In this document: positions 35,255 to 43,742 of the stretch, piece after piece | Layout of the letters: every line of letters begins with the position of its first letter | How positions within the stretch are numbered: position 1 is the first letter of the stretch | Assembly: GCF_042850945.1 (NCBI RefSeq) | Contig: NZ_AP031496.1 | Span: 3,410,001-3,474,000 of the forward strand | Length of the DNA: 64,000 bases | Reading direction: 5' to 3' | Source of the DNA: Halioxenophilus aromaticivorans | GTDB lineage: Bacteria; Pseudomonadota; Gammaproteobacteria; Pseudomonadales; Cellvibrionaceae | Program-made: the position numbers and the translations under genes | Notes under the pieces: generated by a model | Seen by the model: the letters and a program-made list of their open reading frames with translations, nothing else | Databases searched by the model: none | What the model was told of the DNA's origin: nothing

Positions 35255-35968
35255 TCAATTTGCGGTGTGTAACGGCATCAATGGTTCTATACCATTAACA
35301 CTGAAATCCTTTATTTCTCCCACCCGCTCCGCCAATAAGGCGTTATCCGGCTGGAAGGTATAGCAATTCGGCGGCATCTTTGATGCATCGGACTGCTCAT
35401 CCATTGGCCTAAGACGGCCGTGGGCGATCATAGCGCCCCACTGCAATATTCTTGCAGCTTCTATTTTTTCATCAGATTGCGATTCAACCCAGGAACGCAT
35501 CTGATGCAATGGCATACCAGCCAGCTCTTTGGGTGCGACTACTTCAAAACCACGCAGTTGCCACTGGTATTCCATTAGTGCATTTTTCTCAATTTGCGCG
35601 TAACTAATCCCTAAGTGAGGATCGCTAACGGCGACATCGTATCGGGTAGCGGAGTTATCTTGGGCATGCGCCGCCGCCCACTGTGTTAAATCGAATAAAT
35701 GCGTACAGTTTTTTTTCTTACCGCCAACCCGCTGGCAGTCATTAAGGGCCCTGCCAATAAAGGTTTTTTTAACTACGTTAAGAGCCCCATCACACGTGGT
35801 CCAAGGCGCCCGTGTTTGTACCGGTAAAACATCGGTTATTTGTTTACCATCGTGATGTATGGTCACCGCCATTCGATGAAAATCGTCTTCTAATTCAGCG
35901 GTGACACTCAGCTCTGCCGGCGTTATGTCTATCCGACGACGAAACCCGGGCAGCGCTTTCACATCCAT
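35255..35968 (-). CDS. DUF2889 family protein
   Basis: The protein has 237 residues. LPGFRRRIDI, AELEDDFHRMAVTIHHDG and RAPWTTCDGA match DUF2889, a family of unknown function that repeatedly accompanies catabolic CoA-ester and P450 genes. The start is 2 bases after the thiolase stop, so they are co-transcribed. A link to substrate turnover is suggested only by context. Confidence 0.8.
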   Translation of the reverse strand: MDVKALPGFRRRIDITPAELSVTAELEDDFHRMAVTIHHDGKQITDVLPVQTRAPWTTCDGALNVVKKTFIGRALNDCQRVGGKKKNCTHLFDLTQWAAAHAQDNSATRYDVAVSDPHLGISYAQIEKNALMEYQWQLRGFEVVAPKELAGMPLHQMRSWVESQSDEKIEAARILQWGAMIAHGRLRPMDEQSDASKMPPNCYTFQPDNALLAERVGEIKDFSVNGIEPLMPLHTAN

Positions 35969-35970
35969 AA

Positions 35971-37152
35971 TTAATCCACGGCCAACAGCAGGGCCGTTGC
36001 CAATGGGCCACCACCGGAGGTAGCAACCGCGACCTTAGGATTATTTTTAATTTGCCTATCGCCACCCTGGCCGCGTAACTGCACCACGGACTCATGGGCA
36101 AAGCCAAAGCCGTGCAGCCGGCCAGCACCAATCTGGCCTCCAAAGGTGTTCAATGGAAGCTCGCCGTTTAAGGCTATGCGCTGTCCACCCTCAATAAATT
36201 GACCACCCTCGCCACGTTCGCAAAATCCTAGCGACTCTATCCAGGCCAAGGCTTGAAAACTAAAGCCGTCATATAATTGCACGGTATCTACGTCTTTGGG
36301 CTGATAATCGGTTTTCTTCCAGAGGTCGGCACCGGTCTGATAACACGCCATCCACTCAGCCTGATCCCAACTGAGTCGATCCACGGAGCCGGCCTGGGCG
36401 GCAATACGTACCGGCGTACAGGACACCTCATCGGTGGCCTCTCCAGCGGATACAATAATTACCGTAGAAGCGTCGGTGTAACGATCACAGTCGAACAAAC
36501 ACAGCGGCGAAGAAATCATCCGTGCCGATAAATATTCATCCATGGATAACGGTTTGCGCACTAACGCCTTAGGGTTGTGTACCGCATTGGCTCTACCGGT
36601 AATAGCAATCTGCGCCAACTGCTCGCGGGTTAAACCGTATTTTTTTACGTGCCGCATGGCGTACTGGGCCGTCCAACAGGCAGCAGAGGTGGCACCAAAG
36701 GGTTGGAACCATTGCGAATAACTGTCGATACGATCACGCCTTGGCATTGGGTATTCATCCGGCCGGGCCAAAGCTGCCGCTTCGTAAACGGTACGATAAC
36801 AAATCACATGGCGAGCATGACCAAGCCGTACGGCATCCGCTGCCGCCGCCACTGCACCAAGTTGTGAAGTAATTTCACCGCCACCGGCGTACCATTTCGC
36901 TTTTATGCCTAGAGCATCGATTAATTCGTCGGCGCCTATGGGAGAAAACCCCAACATGCCAGCAGACCGGCCAGGATAGGTAGAAACGCCGTCGATTTGC
37001 TCAAGCGTTAGGCCTGCATCATTCAATGCTTCTTTAATCGCGTCTACGGTGAGCGACATAGGCAGGCGCTCGAGTTTCATACCGATTTCGGACTGGCCAA
37101 TACCGGTTATAAAGGCATCGTTTACGGATTTTTGTTCTGCCTGAGAAACCAT
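35971..37152 (-). CDS. Thiolase-fold lipid-transfer (SCP2-type) protein, possible retro-aldolase
   Basis: The protein has 393 residues and the thiolase fold (FITGIGQSEIG; DGVSTYPGRSAG; VQLYDGFSFQALAWIESLGF; GAGRLHGFGFAHESVVQL). The place where degradative thiolases carry the nucleophilic Cys reads AGGGEITSQLG (about residues 89-99), with no Cys. This is the pattern of the Ltp aldolases of steroid side-chain degradation, which work in complex with a DUF35 protein. A DUF35 gene lies immediately upstream (1-base gap). It is therefore more likely a side-chain aldolase or acyl transferase than a beta-ketothiolase. Confidence 0.82.
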   Translation of the reverse strand: MVSQAEQKSVNDAFITGIGQSEIGMKLERLPMSLTVDAIKEALNDAGLTLEQIDGVSTYPGRSAGMLGFSPIGADELIDALGIKAKWYAGGGEITSQLGAVAAAADAVRLGHARHVICYRTVYEAAALARPDEYPMPRRDRIDSYSQWFQPFGATSAACWTAQYAMRHVKKYGLTREQLAQIAITGRANAVHNPKALVRKPLSMDEYLSARMISSPLCLFDCDRYTDASTVIIVSAGEATDEVSCTPVRIAAQAGSVDRLSWDQAEWMACYQTGADLWKKTDYQPKDVDTVQLYDGFSFQALAWIESLGFCERGEGGQFIEGGQRIALNGELPLNTFGGQIGAGRLHGFGFAHESVVQLRGQGGDRQIKNNPKVAVATSGGGPLATALLLAVD

Positions 37153-37153
37153 A

Positions 37154-37555
37154 TCAATCTACCCTCTTAAACAGCGGTAGATACACCTCTTCTTGCTGCT
37201 CAAACACAACATTAACCGATTGACCGATGTCGACACTTTCCGGGTCGCAATCAATCACATTACTGGTGATGTACACACCGGGGGCATCGTCCAAGGCGAT
37301 ACGGGCAATAACATAGGGCACCTCAGACTGAGGGTGCCACTTTTGATAATTCACGGTAAAAGTGTCAACGGTACCCTTGCCCGAAACCGCTTTAGGCACC
37401 ACATTCTGCGACATACAATGGCGGCATACCGGCTGGGGCGGATGAAAAAATTGCTGGCAGTCGTCACAGTGCTGAATGTTAAGATCGCCCTGCTCGCCGC
37501 CAGTCCAAAAGGCACGATTAATCGAATCTAAACGCGGTAATTTACGAAAAATCAC
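37154..37555 (-). CDS. DUF35 OB-fold / zinc-ribbon protein, partner of the thiolase-like protein
   Basis: The protein has 133 residues from a GTG start 3 bases after the P450 stop. The zinc ribbon has CDDCQQFFHPPQPVCRHC (four Cys), followed by the OB-fold part (GKGTVDTFTVNYQKWHP; PYVIARIALDDAPGVYI). DUF35 proteins bind acyl-CoA and pair with thiolase-like enzymes, for example ChsH2-Ltp2 in Mycobacterium. The pairing with the following gene fits that model. Confidence 0.88.
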   Translation of the reverse strand: MIFRKLPRLDSINRAFWTGGEQGDLNIQHCDDCQQFFHPPQPVCRHCMSQNVVPKAVSGKGTVDTFTVNYQKWHPQSEVPYVIARIALDDAPGVYITSNVIDCDPESVDIGQSVNVVFEQQEEVYLPLFKRVD

Positions 37556-37558
37556 TGG

Positions 37559-38812
37559 TTACACATCCCACTTTAAGTAAACTTCTTCTGGCCCCCAAAC
37601 ATGGCCACCGTGGTAAACCAGCGGCTTATCTGGGTCCAGGCGAAACTCGGGCAAACGCGCCATCATCTCTTCGTACAAAATATTCAATTCGATACGAGCC
37701 AAATGCGAACCCAAGCAGCGATGAATACCAGTACCAAAGGCAATATGAGCCTTGCCTTCGCGCTCTAGATTAAATTTTTCTGGTTCAGGGTATTCGGTTG
37801 CGTCTAAATCCGCTGCAGGCAAAAACATCAATGCCATATCGCCTTTTTTCAACGGTGCACCTAAGAAATCACAGTCCGCTGCCATAAATCTAGGTGGAAT
37901 AGTAAAGGTATAGCGACGCAGTATTTCTTCTGTAGCCTGGGGAACTTTCTCGGGGTCAGCTCGTAATTCGGCCTGCAACTCTGGGTTTTCCGCCAAATGT
38001 ATTGCACCTAGCGCCATTCCATTGACCACGGTATCTAAGCCCGCCGTAAACAGCATTACGGCATAGTTTTCGAGATCGTAAAGGGTCGCTTTTTCACCGT
38101 TAAACTCAGCTTGCCACAGCAGCGACAACAAATCGTCTTGTGGGTTATCACGGCGTTCGATGATCGTGTCCCGCATTACATCCGCCACTTTTCGCAAGCG
38201 CTTTGTAATTGCCTGTTGGTCACGGTCAGTGTTGGTAAAATGTTCTTTCACCAAATCTCTGTACAAGCGCTGCTTTTCAACTGGCAGGCCGAACATTTCT
38301 AAAAACACGGTTACCGGCAAGGGCTCGGAGATCGCATCAACAAAAGCACATTCGCCCTTTTCTTTCACTGCATCAATAAGGCTGACTGCCAGCTCTCGAA
38401 TTTTTCCCTTAAGCTGATGCATCGCCTTAGGAGAAAAAGCCTTATTTAGTGGTGCACGAAAAACTGAATGATGGGGCGGATCAAAGGTAATCGGCGCGGG
38501 AATGAAGGGTTTTGGCGCACCCTCGGGTAGGCTTTCCAGAACCTGCTGAATGGCCTCGTAGGGCATTGGAGAATTACTGAAATGATCGTAATCGCGTGTA
38601 GCTTCGAACACTGCTTGGTGACTGGCCAGCACCCAATGTCCACCGTGGCGTGGCGTCCAAAATACCGGCGGTGCATTTTTAACGATATCGAGCACCCTAG
38701 CATGGGCATTCTTCGTCATTGCTTCGTCAGCAAAAAAGTCAAAATCGTAGACAAACTGATCAGGGATATGATCTGGCTTCGGCACCGCTGGGCTTAAGGC
38801 TGGAGTACTCAT
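37559..38812 (-). CDS. Cytochrome P450 monooxygenase
   Basis: The protein has 417 residues, a soluble class I bacterial P450. The I-helix FTAGLDTVVNG (about 255-265) provides the acid-alcohol pair, the ExxR motif is Glu296-x-x-Arg299, and the haem loop AFGTGIHRCLGSHLARIE has Cys366 as thiolate ligand. It hydroxylates a hydrophobic substrate using electrons from a ferredoxin; a P450-type ferredoxin lies two genes upstream (39869). No dedicated ferredoxin reductase is in the window. Confidence 0.95.
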   Translation of the reverse strand: MSTPALSPAVPKPDHIPDQFVYDFDFFADEAMTKNAHARVLDIVKNAPPVFWTPRHGGHWVLASHQAVFEATRDYDHFSNSPMPYEAIQQVLESLPEGAPKPFIPAPITFDPPHHSVFRAPLNKAFSPKAMHQLKGKIRELAVSLIDAVKEKGECAFVDAISEPLPVTVFLEMFGLPVEKQRLYRDLVKEHFTNTDRDQQAITKRLRKVADVMRDTIIERRDNPQDDLLSLLWQAEFNGEKATLYDLENYAVMLFTAGLDTVVNGMALGAIHLAENPELQAELRADPEKVPQATEEILRRYTFTIPPRFMAADCDFLGAPLKKGDMALMFLPAADLDATEYPEPEKFNLEREGKAHIAFGTGIHRCLGSHLARIELNILYEEMMARLPEFRLDPDKPLVYHGGHVWGPEEVYLKWDV

Positions 38813-38915
38813 TGAGGATCCTTATCGATACGATTATTTAGCAAGGCTGCCGGGCGCATTTAGTTGCGCCCGCACCGCTTTCGTTATTGTTTTAATAAAC
38901 CTACAGGACTCAGTT

Positions 38916-39731
38916 TTATTTTGCGTTGGCCATCATAGCTGAGAGATCAACCTGCCCTGTGGCAACACCCCCCATAAAGCCACCGTCAACAGGCAAGGCC
39001 ACACCGTTAACGTAACTGGCCGCAGCGCTATTTAAATAAACCATGGCTGTGGCTTGCTCCTCAGGTGAAGAAGGTCGACCACTGGGCTGCATAGCCGCAT
39101 CGATAACCGCATCACCAGAGGCCTCTTTGAAATGGGTCATCATCGGTGTAGAGGTCGGACCAGGCATAGTGCAGTTCATACGAATGCCTTTTTTGATTAA
39201 ATGGCAGGCTGTCAGCATGGTCCAAACAATAATAACTTCTTTGGAAAAGGAATAACCTTCTTTGACCTCATCCATGTGCGCTTCACACCAAGCAACGGCG
39301 GCGTCAAAACCCTTTTGGCCAATTAATTCCATAATAACGGGGATACGACGGCTCCAGCCAAGACCACCATTGGATGAAATACTGGCGATTGCACTGCCTT
39401 CGGCCATTAACGGCAAAACAGCCTCGGTTAGGTGACGAGTACCGGCAAAGTTAACTTTCATTACATCCATTGCACCAGCGGTTTGCGGCAGGCCTGCACA
39501 ATTAAATAGCGCATCCACCTTACCACCAATTTTATTCACTGCTTCGGTTACTGTCTCTGGGGCACGCAGGTCGACTTGGTTAAAACTGGCGAGCTCTAGT
39601 TGCGTTGGTTTAAAGTCCAAGCCGTGTACCTCGGCACCCTGCTCTACTAAAATTCTAGCGGTGGCCTCACCCATGCCGGAGAAACAGCCACTGACAATAA
39701 CACGCTTGCCTTTGTAACCTAAAAAGTCCAT
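38916..39731 (-). CDS. Short-chain dehydrogenase, 3-alpha-hydroxysteroid dehydrogenase/carbonyl reductase-like
   Basis: The protein has 271 residues from the ATG at 39731 (a GTG directly before it is possible). It has IVSGCFSGMGEATARI (nucleotide-binding Gly motif), LFNCAGLPQTAG, SISSNGG, and the active site YSFSK (Tyr-x3-Lys) after an insertion of about 30 residues. The insertion and the GC-x-G-x-G start resemble the 3-alpha-HSD/carbonyl reductase of Comamonas testosteroni. It oxidises or reduces a ring alcohol with NAD(P). It lies between the P450 and its ferredoxin. Confidence 0.86.
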   Translation of the reverse strand: MDFLGYKGKRVIVSGCFSGMGEATARILVEQGAEVHGLDFKPTQLELASFNQVDLRAPETVTEAVNKIGGKVDALFNCAGLPQTAGAMDVMKVNFAGTRHLTEAVLPLMAEGSAIASISSNGGLGWSRRIPVIMELIGQKGFDAAVAWCEAHMDEVKEGYSFSKEVIIVWTMLTACHLIKKGIRMNCTMPGPTSTPMMTHFKEASGDAVIDAAMQPSGRPSSPEEQATAMVYLNSAAASYVNGVALPVDGGFMGGVATGQVDLSAMMANAK

Positions 39732-39868
39732 CACATTGCCTCTTTATATTATGGGTAATTTATCTGTGTGTTGTGTGCCATTAACAAGAATGCTGAGATG
39801 CGGCAGCCTATTTCACACCCTTTCAGTTCGTATAGGTGCTAATGCTGACTGGCCGCTTCCCGCTCAGT

Positions 39869-40063
39869 TTAATCTTCAATTATTTGGATAATTTTCTCTG
39901 GGCACGCCCTAGCGCCACGCCTTGCCAACCCCTCTAATTCAGGCGGCACTTCGACCTCAGTTACAGCGATGTAACCTTCGTCGTTCAGCTCAAATAGCTC
40001 TTCAGAGATTGCGTAGCAACGCGCGTTGCCTACACAGGCGTCCTTATCGATTCGGATTTTCAA
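39869..40063 (-). CDS. P450-type 3Fe-4S/4Fe-4S ferredoxin
   Basis: The protein has 64 residues from a TTG start at 40063, chosen because GGAGG lies 4 bases before it and the product then begins LKIRIDKDAC; a GTG at 40075 would add four residues. Cysteines are Cys10, Cys16 and Cys54-Pro in the pattern C-x2-N-x2-C...CP. The usual second Cys position holds Asn13, as in the ferredoxins that serve actinobacterial P450s. It is first in the left-hand minus operon and probably feeds electrons to the P450. Confidence 0.85.
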   Translation of the reverse strand: MKIRIDKDACVGNARCYAISEELFELNDEGYIAVTEVEVPPELEGLARRGARACPEKIIQIIED

Positions 40064-40359
40064 GGTTCCTCCCACTTTTATTGTGTTTTGTTTTGCCTAG
40101 TGTGGAGATGGCCTAGTGAGGTACTGGCCAAGGAGGCTAAGTTTGACTTATTATACATCAATGCTGTTCAATAGCAATATCACTCTAGCTCTAGAAACGT
40201 TCGCGGCAAGACTGTGGAATTGCAGAACTCACCATTAACTTGCCACATTATGAAAGCAAAAAAAGAGAATAAAAACAGCAGCTTAAATACTTTGTCAGAC
40301 TGTCACCGGCCCTTCGGGCATTGCCAATAACGACCGACCCCATAAAAAGGCAGCAACGC

Positions 40360-41124
40360 ATGGCGCTATATACAACCATCCACTTATACAACGTTCCCGC
40401 TGATCGGCAGCAAGAATACAGCCAGTGGTTTGAGATTCATCATCAACAACAGCTATCCAGCCTGCGAGGCTTTTGCAACGCAGAACGCTATGAGATAGCC
40501 GATATACAAATCATGCCGGACATTCTGCAGCCCTGGCAATTTATGACCGTTTACGAATTCGACACAAAAACCCCCGAAATCGATCTGCCGGCATTGGGCC
40601 CTCTGTTAGCCAATGCTCGCGACGCGAGCTTAATTAGTACGGACACAGCAGAACGTATTTACTCCTATGAAATGTTTGGCGATTGGAAGGTGAGCCCGAA
40701 CTGGCAACAAGACAAACCACTGTCTGGCGTTAGCATTATTTTGGGCAACTACGTAGCCGGCCACTACGAGGCCTATCAAAAATGGTACGAAGAAATACAC
40801 AGCGTTGAGGTTATCAACGTGCCCGGACATGTGGGCATGAAACGCGGTGAGTTGAGCACTACCCAAGTTGAACCCAAGCATTATTGCCCTGGCGACCAAC
40901 TAGTGTTGTGCGCTCAACAAACTGATGATCTACTGTTCACAGTAAAAGATTTTAGCGCCCGTGCTCGTGGCGTCAGCCCAAGCGGTATTGTTATGGAACC
41001 TCGTTCCAATACGGGTTCCTTCGCCAGAACGGTACATTATTTTAATAAAATCAGTGGCGAAGAATTCTGGCCTGGCGGTATCGCCTACGCGGGCGACTTG
41101 AGCGTGTACGAACAAGAACAATAA
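40360..41124 (+). CDS. Dimeric alpha/beta-barrel (EthD-like) protein, duplicated
   Basis: The protein has 254 residues from the ATG at 40360; the frame is open upstream to 40321 without a good ribosome site. It has two similar halves: YTTIHLYNVPADRQQEYSQW, F..HH at the N-terminus, and IILGNYVAGHYEAYQKWYEE, IHSVEVINVPG, from about residue 120. Both have the ferredoxin-like barrel pattern of EthD/Dabb proteins. The function is not known; EthD-type proteins are often next to P450 systems, as here. It begins the plus-strand block and is followed after 15 bases by an SDR gene. Confidence 0.68.
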   Translation: MALYTTIHLYNVPADRQQEYSQWFEIHHQQQLSSLRGFCNAERYEIADIQIMPDILQPWQFMTVYEFDTKTPEIDLPALGPLLANARDASLISTDTAERIYSYEMFGDWKVSPNWQQDKPLSGVSIILGNYVAGHYEAYQKWYEEIHSVEVINVPGHVGMKRGELSTTQVEPKHYCPGDQLVLCAQQTDDLLFTVKDFSARARGVSPSGIVMEPRSNTGSFARTVHYFNKISGEEFWPGGIAYAGDLSVYEQEQ

Positions 41125-41139
41125 TTACGGAGTAAAACC

Positions 41140-41874
41140 ATGTCAAAATTGATCGTAATTACCGGCGCAGGCGTCGGCTTAGGCCGCGCCCTTGCAAAGC
41201 GTTTTGCCAACGATGGTGATCGTGTGGTGTTGTTGGGTAGAACCCTTGCCAAAGTACAGGCGGTTGCTGATGAGATTGGTGAGGCGGCATATGCTGTGCA
41301 CTGCGATGTCGCCGATCCAGCCTCGGTGAAAAAGGCTTTCGATACCATTAAAGAGCGGTACGACACTATTGATGTGTTAATCAATAACGCAGCGGTATTC
41401 GAACCTTTCCTGTTGCAAAATGCCAAAGACGAACAGATTATAAACGCCATAAATATCAATTTGGCCGGCCCAATGTTTAGCTGCCGAGCAGCCATACCTT
41501 TGATGAAAAAAGGCGGGCATTTAATCAACATAACCAGCGAATCTGTTGAGGTGGAACTGCCGCATTTATCGGTATACCAAGCCACAAAAGCAGGCACAGA
41601 GCGTTTGACTAAAAGCCTGCATTTGGAATTGCAAGATGCCGGCATTAGAGCTTCCTACGTACGAGCCGGCGCCATGTACGAGGAAGGCAAAACCTGGGAC
41701 GCCAACCCCGAAGATCAAATGGCATTTGCCAAAGCCGCTATAGAGAGGGGCTTTAATATGCGAGAAAAGCCCATCAGCCAGTTTGATTCGGTGACGGATG
41801 TTTTTCGGGCATTGATTGATTTGCCAGCTGATCTACACGCTGTGTCGATCAGCCTGCACGGACGCAAGCCCTAG
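41140..41874 (+). CDS. Short-chain dehydrogenase/reductase
   Basis: The protein has 244 residues with a GGAG ribosome site. ITGAGVGLGRALAKRFANDG (cofactor loop), LINNAAV, NITSESVEV and YQATK (Tyr-x3-Lys) are present. It is a classical SDR. Its place between the EthD-like protein and the KstD-like flavoprotein suggests it acts on the same ring or side-chain intermediates, but its substrate cannot be read from sequence. Confidence 0.88.
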   Translation: MSKLIVITGAGVGLGRALAKRFANDGDRVVLLGRTLAKVQAVADEIGEAAYAVHCDVADPASVKKAFDTIKERYDTIDVLINNAAVFEPFLLQNAKDEQIINAININLAGPMFSCRAAIPLMKKGGHLINITSESVEVELPHLSVYQATKAGTERLTKSLHLELQDAGIRASYVRAGAMYEEGKTWDANPEDQMAFAKAAIERGFNMREKPISQFDSVTDVFRALIDLPADLHAVSISLHGRKP

Positions 41875-42000
41875 AATTATTTCAAAAGCGCTAAAAGAGA
41901 ACGCAATCCATGCCAGTTAGCGTCGCCGATGATTACTGTATTTTCAAGGCTAAATACAAACGTTCGGTAAAGTACTTACAAGATTTCCAACAAAATAAAA

Positions 42001-43707
42001 ATGGGAAACAACATGAACGAGTCGTGTGACTTTGTGATTATCGGCAGCGGCGCTGGCGCTTTGTGTGCCGCCATCGTTATGGCCGACGCCGGCAAAAAGG
42101 TTGTCGTTCTGGAAAAAGAGCCTTTACTCGGTGGCACCACTGCCACCTCCGGCGGCGTTATGTGGATACCCAACAACCGCTATATGTCAGACGCTGGCGT
42201 GCCCGATAGTAAAAATCAAGCCATAGAATATTTAAATCATGCCGTTGGTGATGCGCCGGATACTCCAGGGACCAGTCCGCTAAGGCGTGAAACCTACGTT
42301 GATCAATCCGTCGCTGCGCTAGAGTTCTTAGAGTCCCAGGGGCTAGAGTTTCGTCGGGTTCCATCTTGGCCAGATTACTATGCAGTTCCGGGGCAATCTG
42401 AAGCCGGCCGTACCGTGGTATCGGAATTATTCAATTTAAAATCATTGGACGATTGGCAAGATAAGTTACGACCAGGGTTCCTACCCTTAGCCGGCTACCT
42501 AGAAGAAGCCATGGAACTTGCCTATATGACCCGTACCTGGGCAGCCAAGGGTATGTTGCTAAAGCTTATTGGTCGCACACTGGGTAGCCGCTTAACCGGT
42601 AAAAACTACGCCACTGCCGGGCAAGCGCTGCAAGGCGCTCAACTGAAGGCCGCCCTTAATGCTGGTGCGGACATAAGAACAGAGTACGCCGTTAAAGAAT
42701 TAATGTTCGATAACGGTAAGGTCACAGGAGTTATTGCTGAGCACAAGGGCCAACCAGTACACATTACTGCAAAACTCGGTGTTCTGGTTGCATCAGGCGG
42801 ATTCAGTAAAAACCAAATTATGCTCGATCAGTACATTCCGGGCACAAAAACCGAGTGGTCGGGCGCGGCCAGCGGCGACACAGGGGAAATGATCCAAGAA
42901 GCCGTGAGAGTAGGCGCAACCGTCGCCCAAATGGAACAGCGACAAGGCTATCCTGTCACCACCCCGCCGGGCAAACCGCTGGCTTACATGCAAAGCGATT
43001 TAGCCAAACCCCATGCCATATTAGTGGATAAATCCGGCCAGCGATTTATGGGCGAGGCAGACTCCTATATGAAACTGGCTCGCGGTATTTTAGAACGTAA
43101 TGAAACCAGCTCTGCCATTCCCAGCTGGATGATCATCGATAGCCAATACGCTAAAAAATATATGCTAGCCGGCGGCATGCTCAATAAAAAACGCATTAAA
43201 CAATGGCTAGAAGCAGGCTTCCTTAAAACAGGCGCTACGTTAGCTGAGTTGGCAAGCCAGTGCGATATCGATGGCCAGCAACTACAAGCCAGCGTAGAAC
43301 AATTTAATGGTTTTGTGACTGCCAACAAAGACGAAGCTTTTGGCCGCGGCGATGAGGTGTACCACAACTGGCTAGGCGATAAACTGAATAAACCTTCAGC
43401 AACCCTAGGTAGCATTACCCAAGCGCCTTTTTATGCAGTTCCTATATACCCAGGAGACGTCAGCACCTTTGGCGGTATCGTAACCAACGAACACGCTCAA
43501 GTATTGAGTAAAGAAAACCAGCCAATACCGGGCCTCTATGCAACTGGCGTGGCAACCGCTTCGGTTATGGCTAAATCCAGCCCGGGAGCCGGCGGCAGTA
43601 TTGGCCCATCGCTTACCTGGGGTTACGTCGCCGCAAATCACGCATTAAAACCGCAAAATAGCACTAGCCGCAACGGGCAAGTAGCGGTGGAAAGCACCGT
43701 GCCTTGA
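42001..43707 (+). CDS. FAD-dependent dehydrogenase of the 3-ketosteroid delta-1-dehydrogenase type
   Basis: The protein has 568 residues; an ATG at 42013 (removing 4 residues) is an equally possible start. FVIIGSGAGALCAAIVMADA and VVVLEKEPLLGGTTATSGG (FAD-binding) open the FAD_binding_2 domain. SKNQIMLDQYIPG, LYATGVATASVMAKSSPG and AGGSIGPSLTWGYVAANHAL close it, the typical KstD/fumarate reductase ending. Such enzymes introduce C=C bonds next to a ketone in cyclic substrates. This supports a steroid- or terpenoid-like ring substrate. The ketone specificity is not provable here. Confidence 0.87.
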   Translation: MGNNMNESCDFVIIGSGAGALCAAIVMADAGKKVVVLEKEPLLGGTTATSGGVMWIPNNRYMSDAGVPDSKNQAIEYLNHAVGDAPDTPGTSPLRRETYVDQSVAALEFLESQGLEFRRVPSWPDYYAVPGQSEAGRTVVSELFNLKSLDDWQDKLRPGFLPLAGYLEEAMELAYMTRTWAAKGMLLKLIGRTLGSRLTGKNYATAGQALQGAQLKAALNAGADIRTEYAVKELMFDNGKVTGVIAEHKGQPVHITAKLGVLVASGGFSKNQIMLDQYIPGTKTEWSGAASGDTGEMIQEAVRVGATVAQMEQRQGYPVTTPPGKPLAYMQSDLAKPHAILVDKSGQRFMGEADSYMKLARGILERNETSSAIPSWMIIDSQYAKKYMLAGGMLNKKRIKQWLEAGFLKTGATLAELASQCDIDGQQLQASVEQFNGFVTANKDEAFGRGDEVYHNWLGDKLNKPSATLGSITQAPFYAVPIYPGDVSTFGGIVTNEHAQVLSKENQPIPGLYATGVATASVMAKSSPGAGGSIGPSLTWGYVAANHALKPQNSTSRNGQVAVESTVP

Positions 43708-43742
43708 GCGAAGCAAAACAACATCCTCTAAAGGAGAATCAG

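Noticed and set aside
38852..38871. GC-rich hairpin between the SDR and P450 genes as a terminator
   Set aside because: No T-run follows on the minus strand and the genes look co-transcribed. It may only be an mRNA hairpin.
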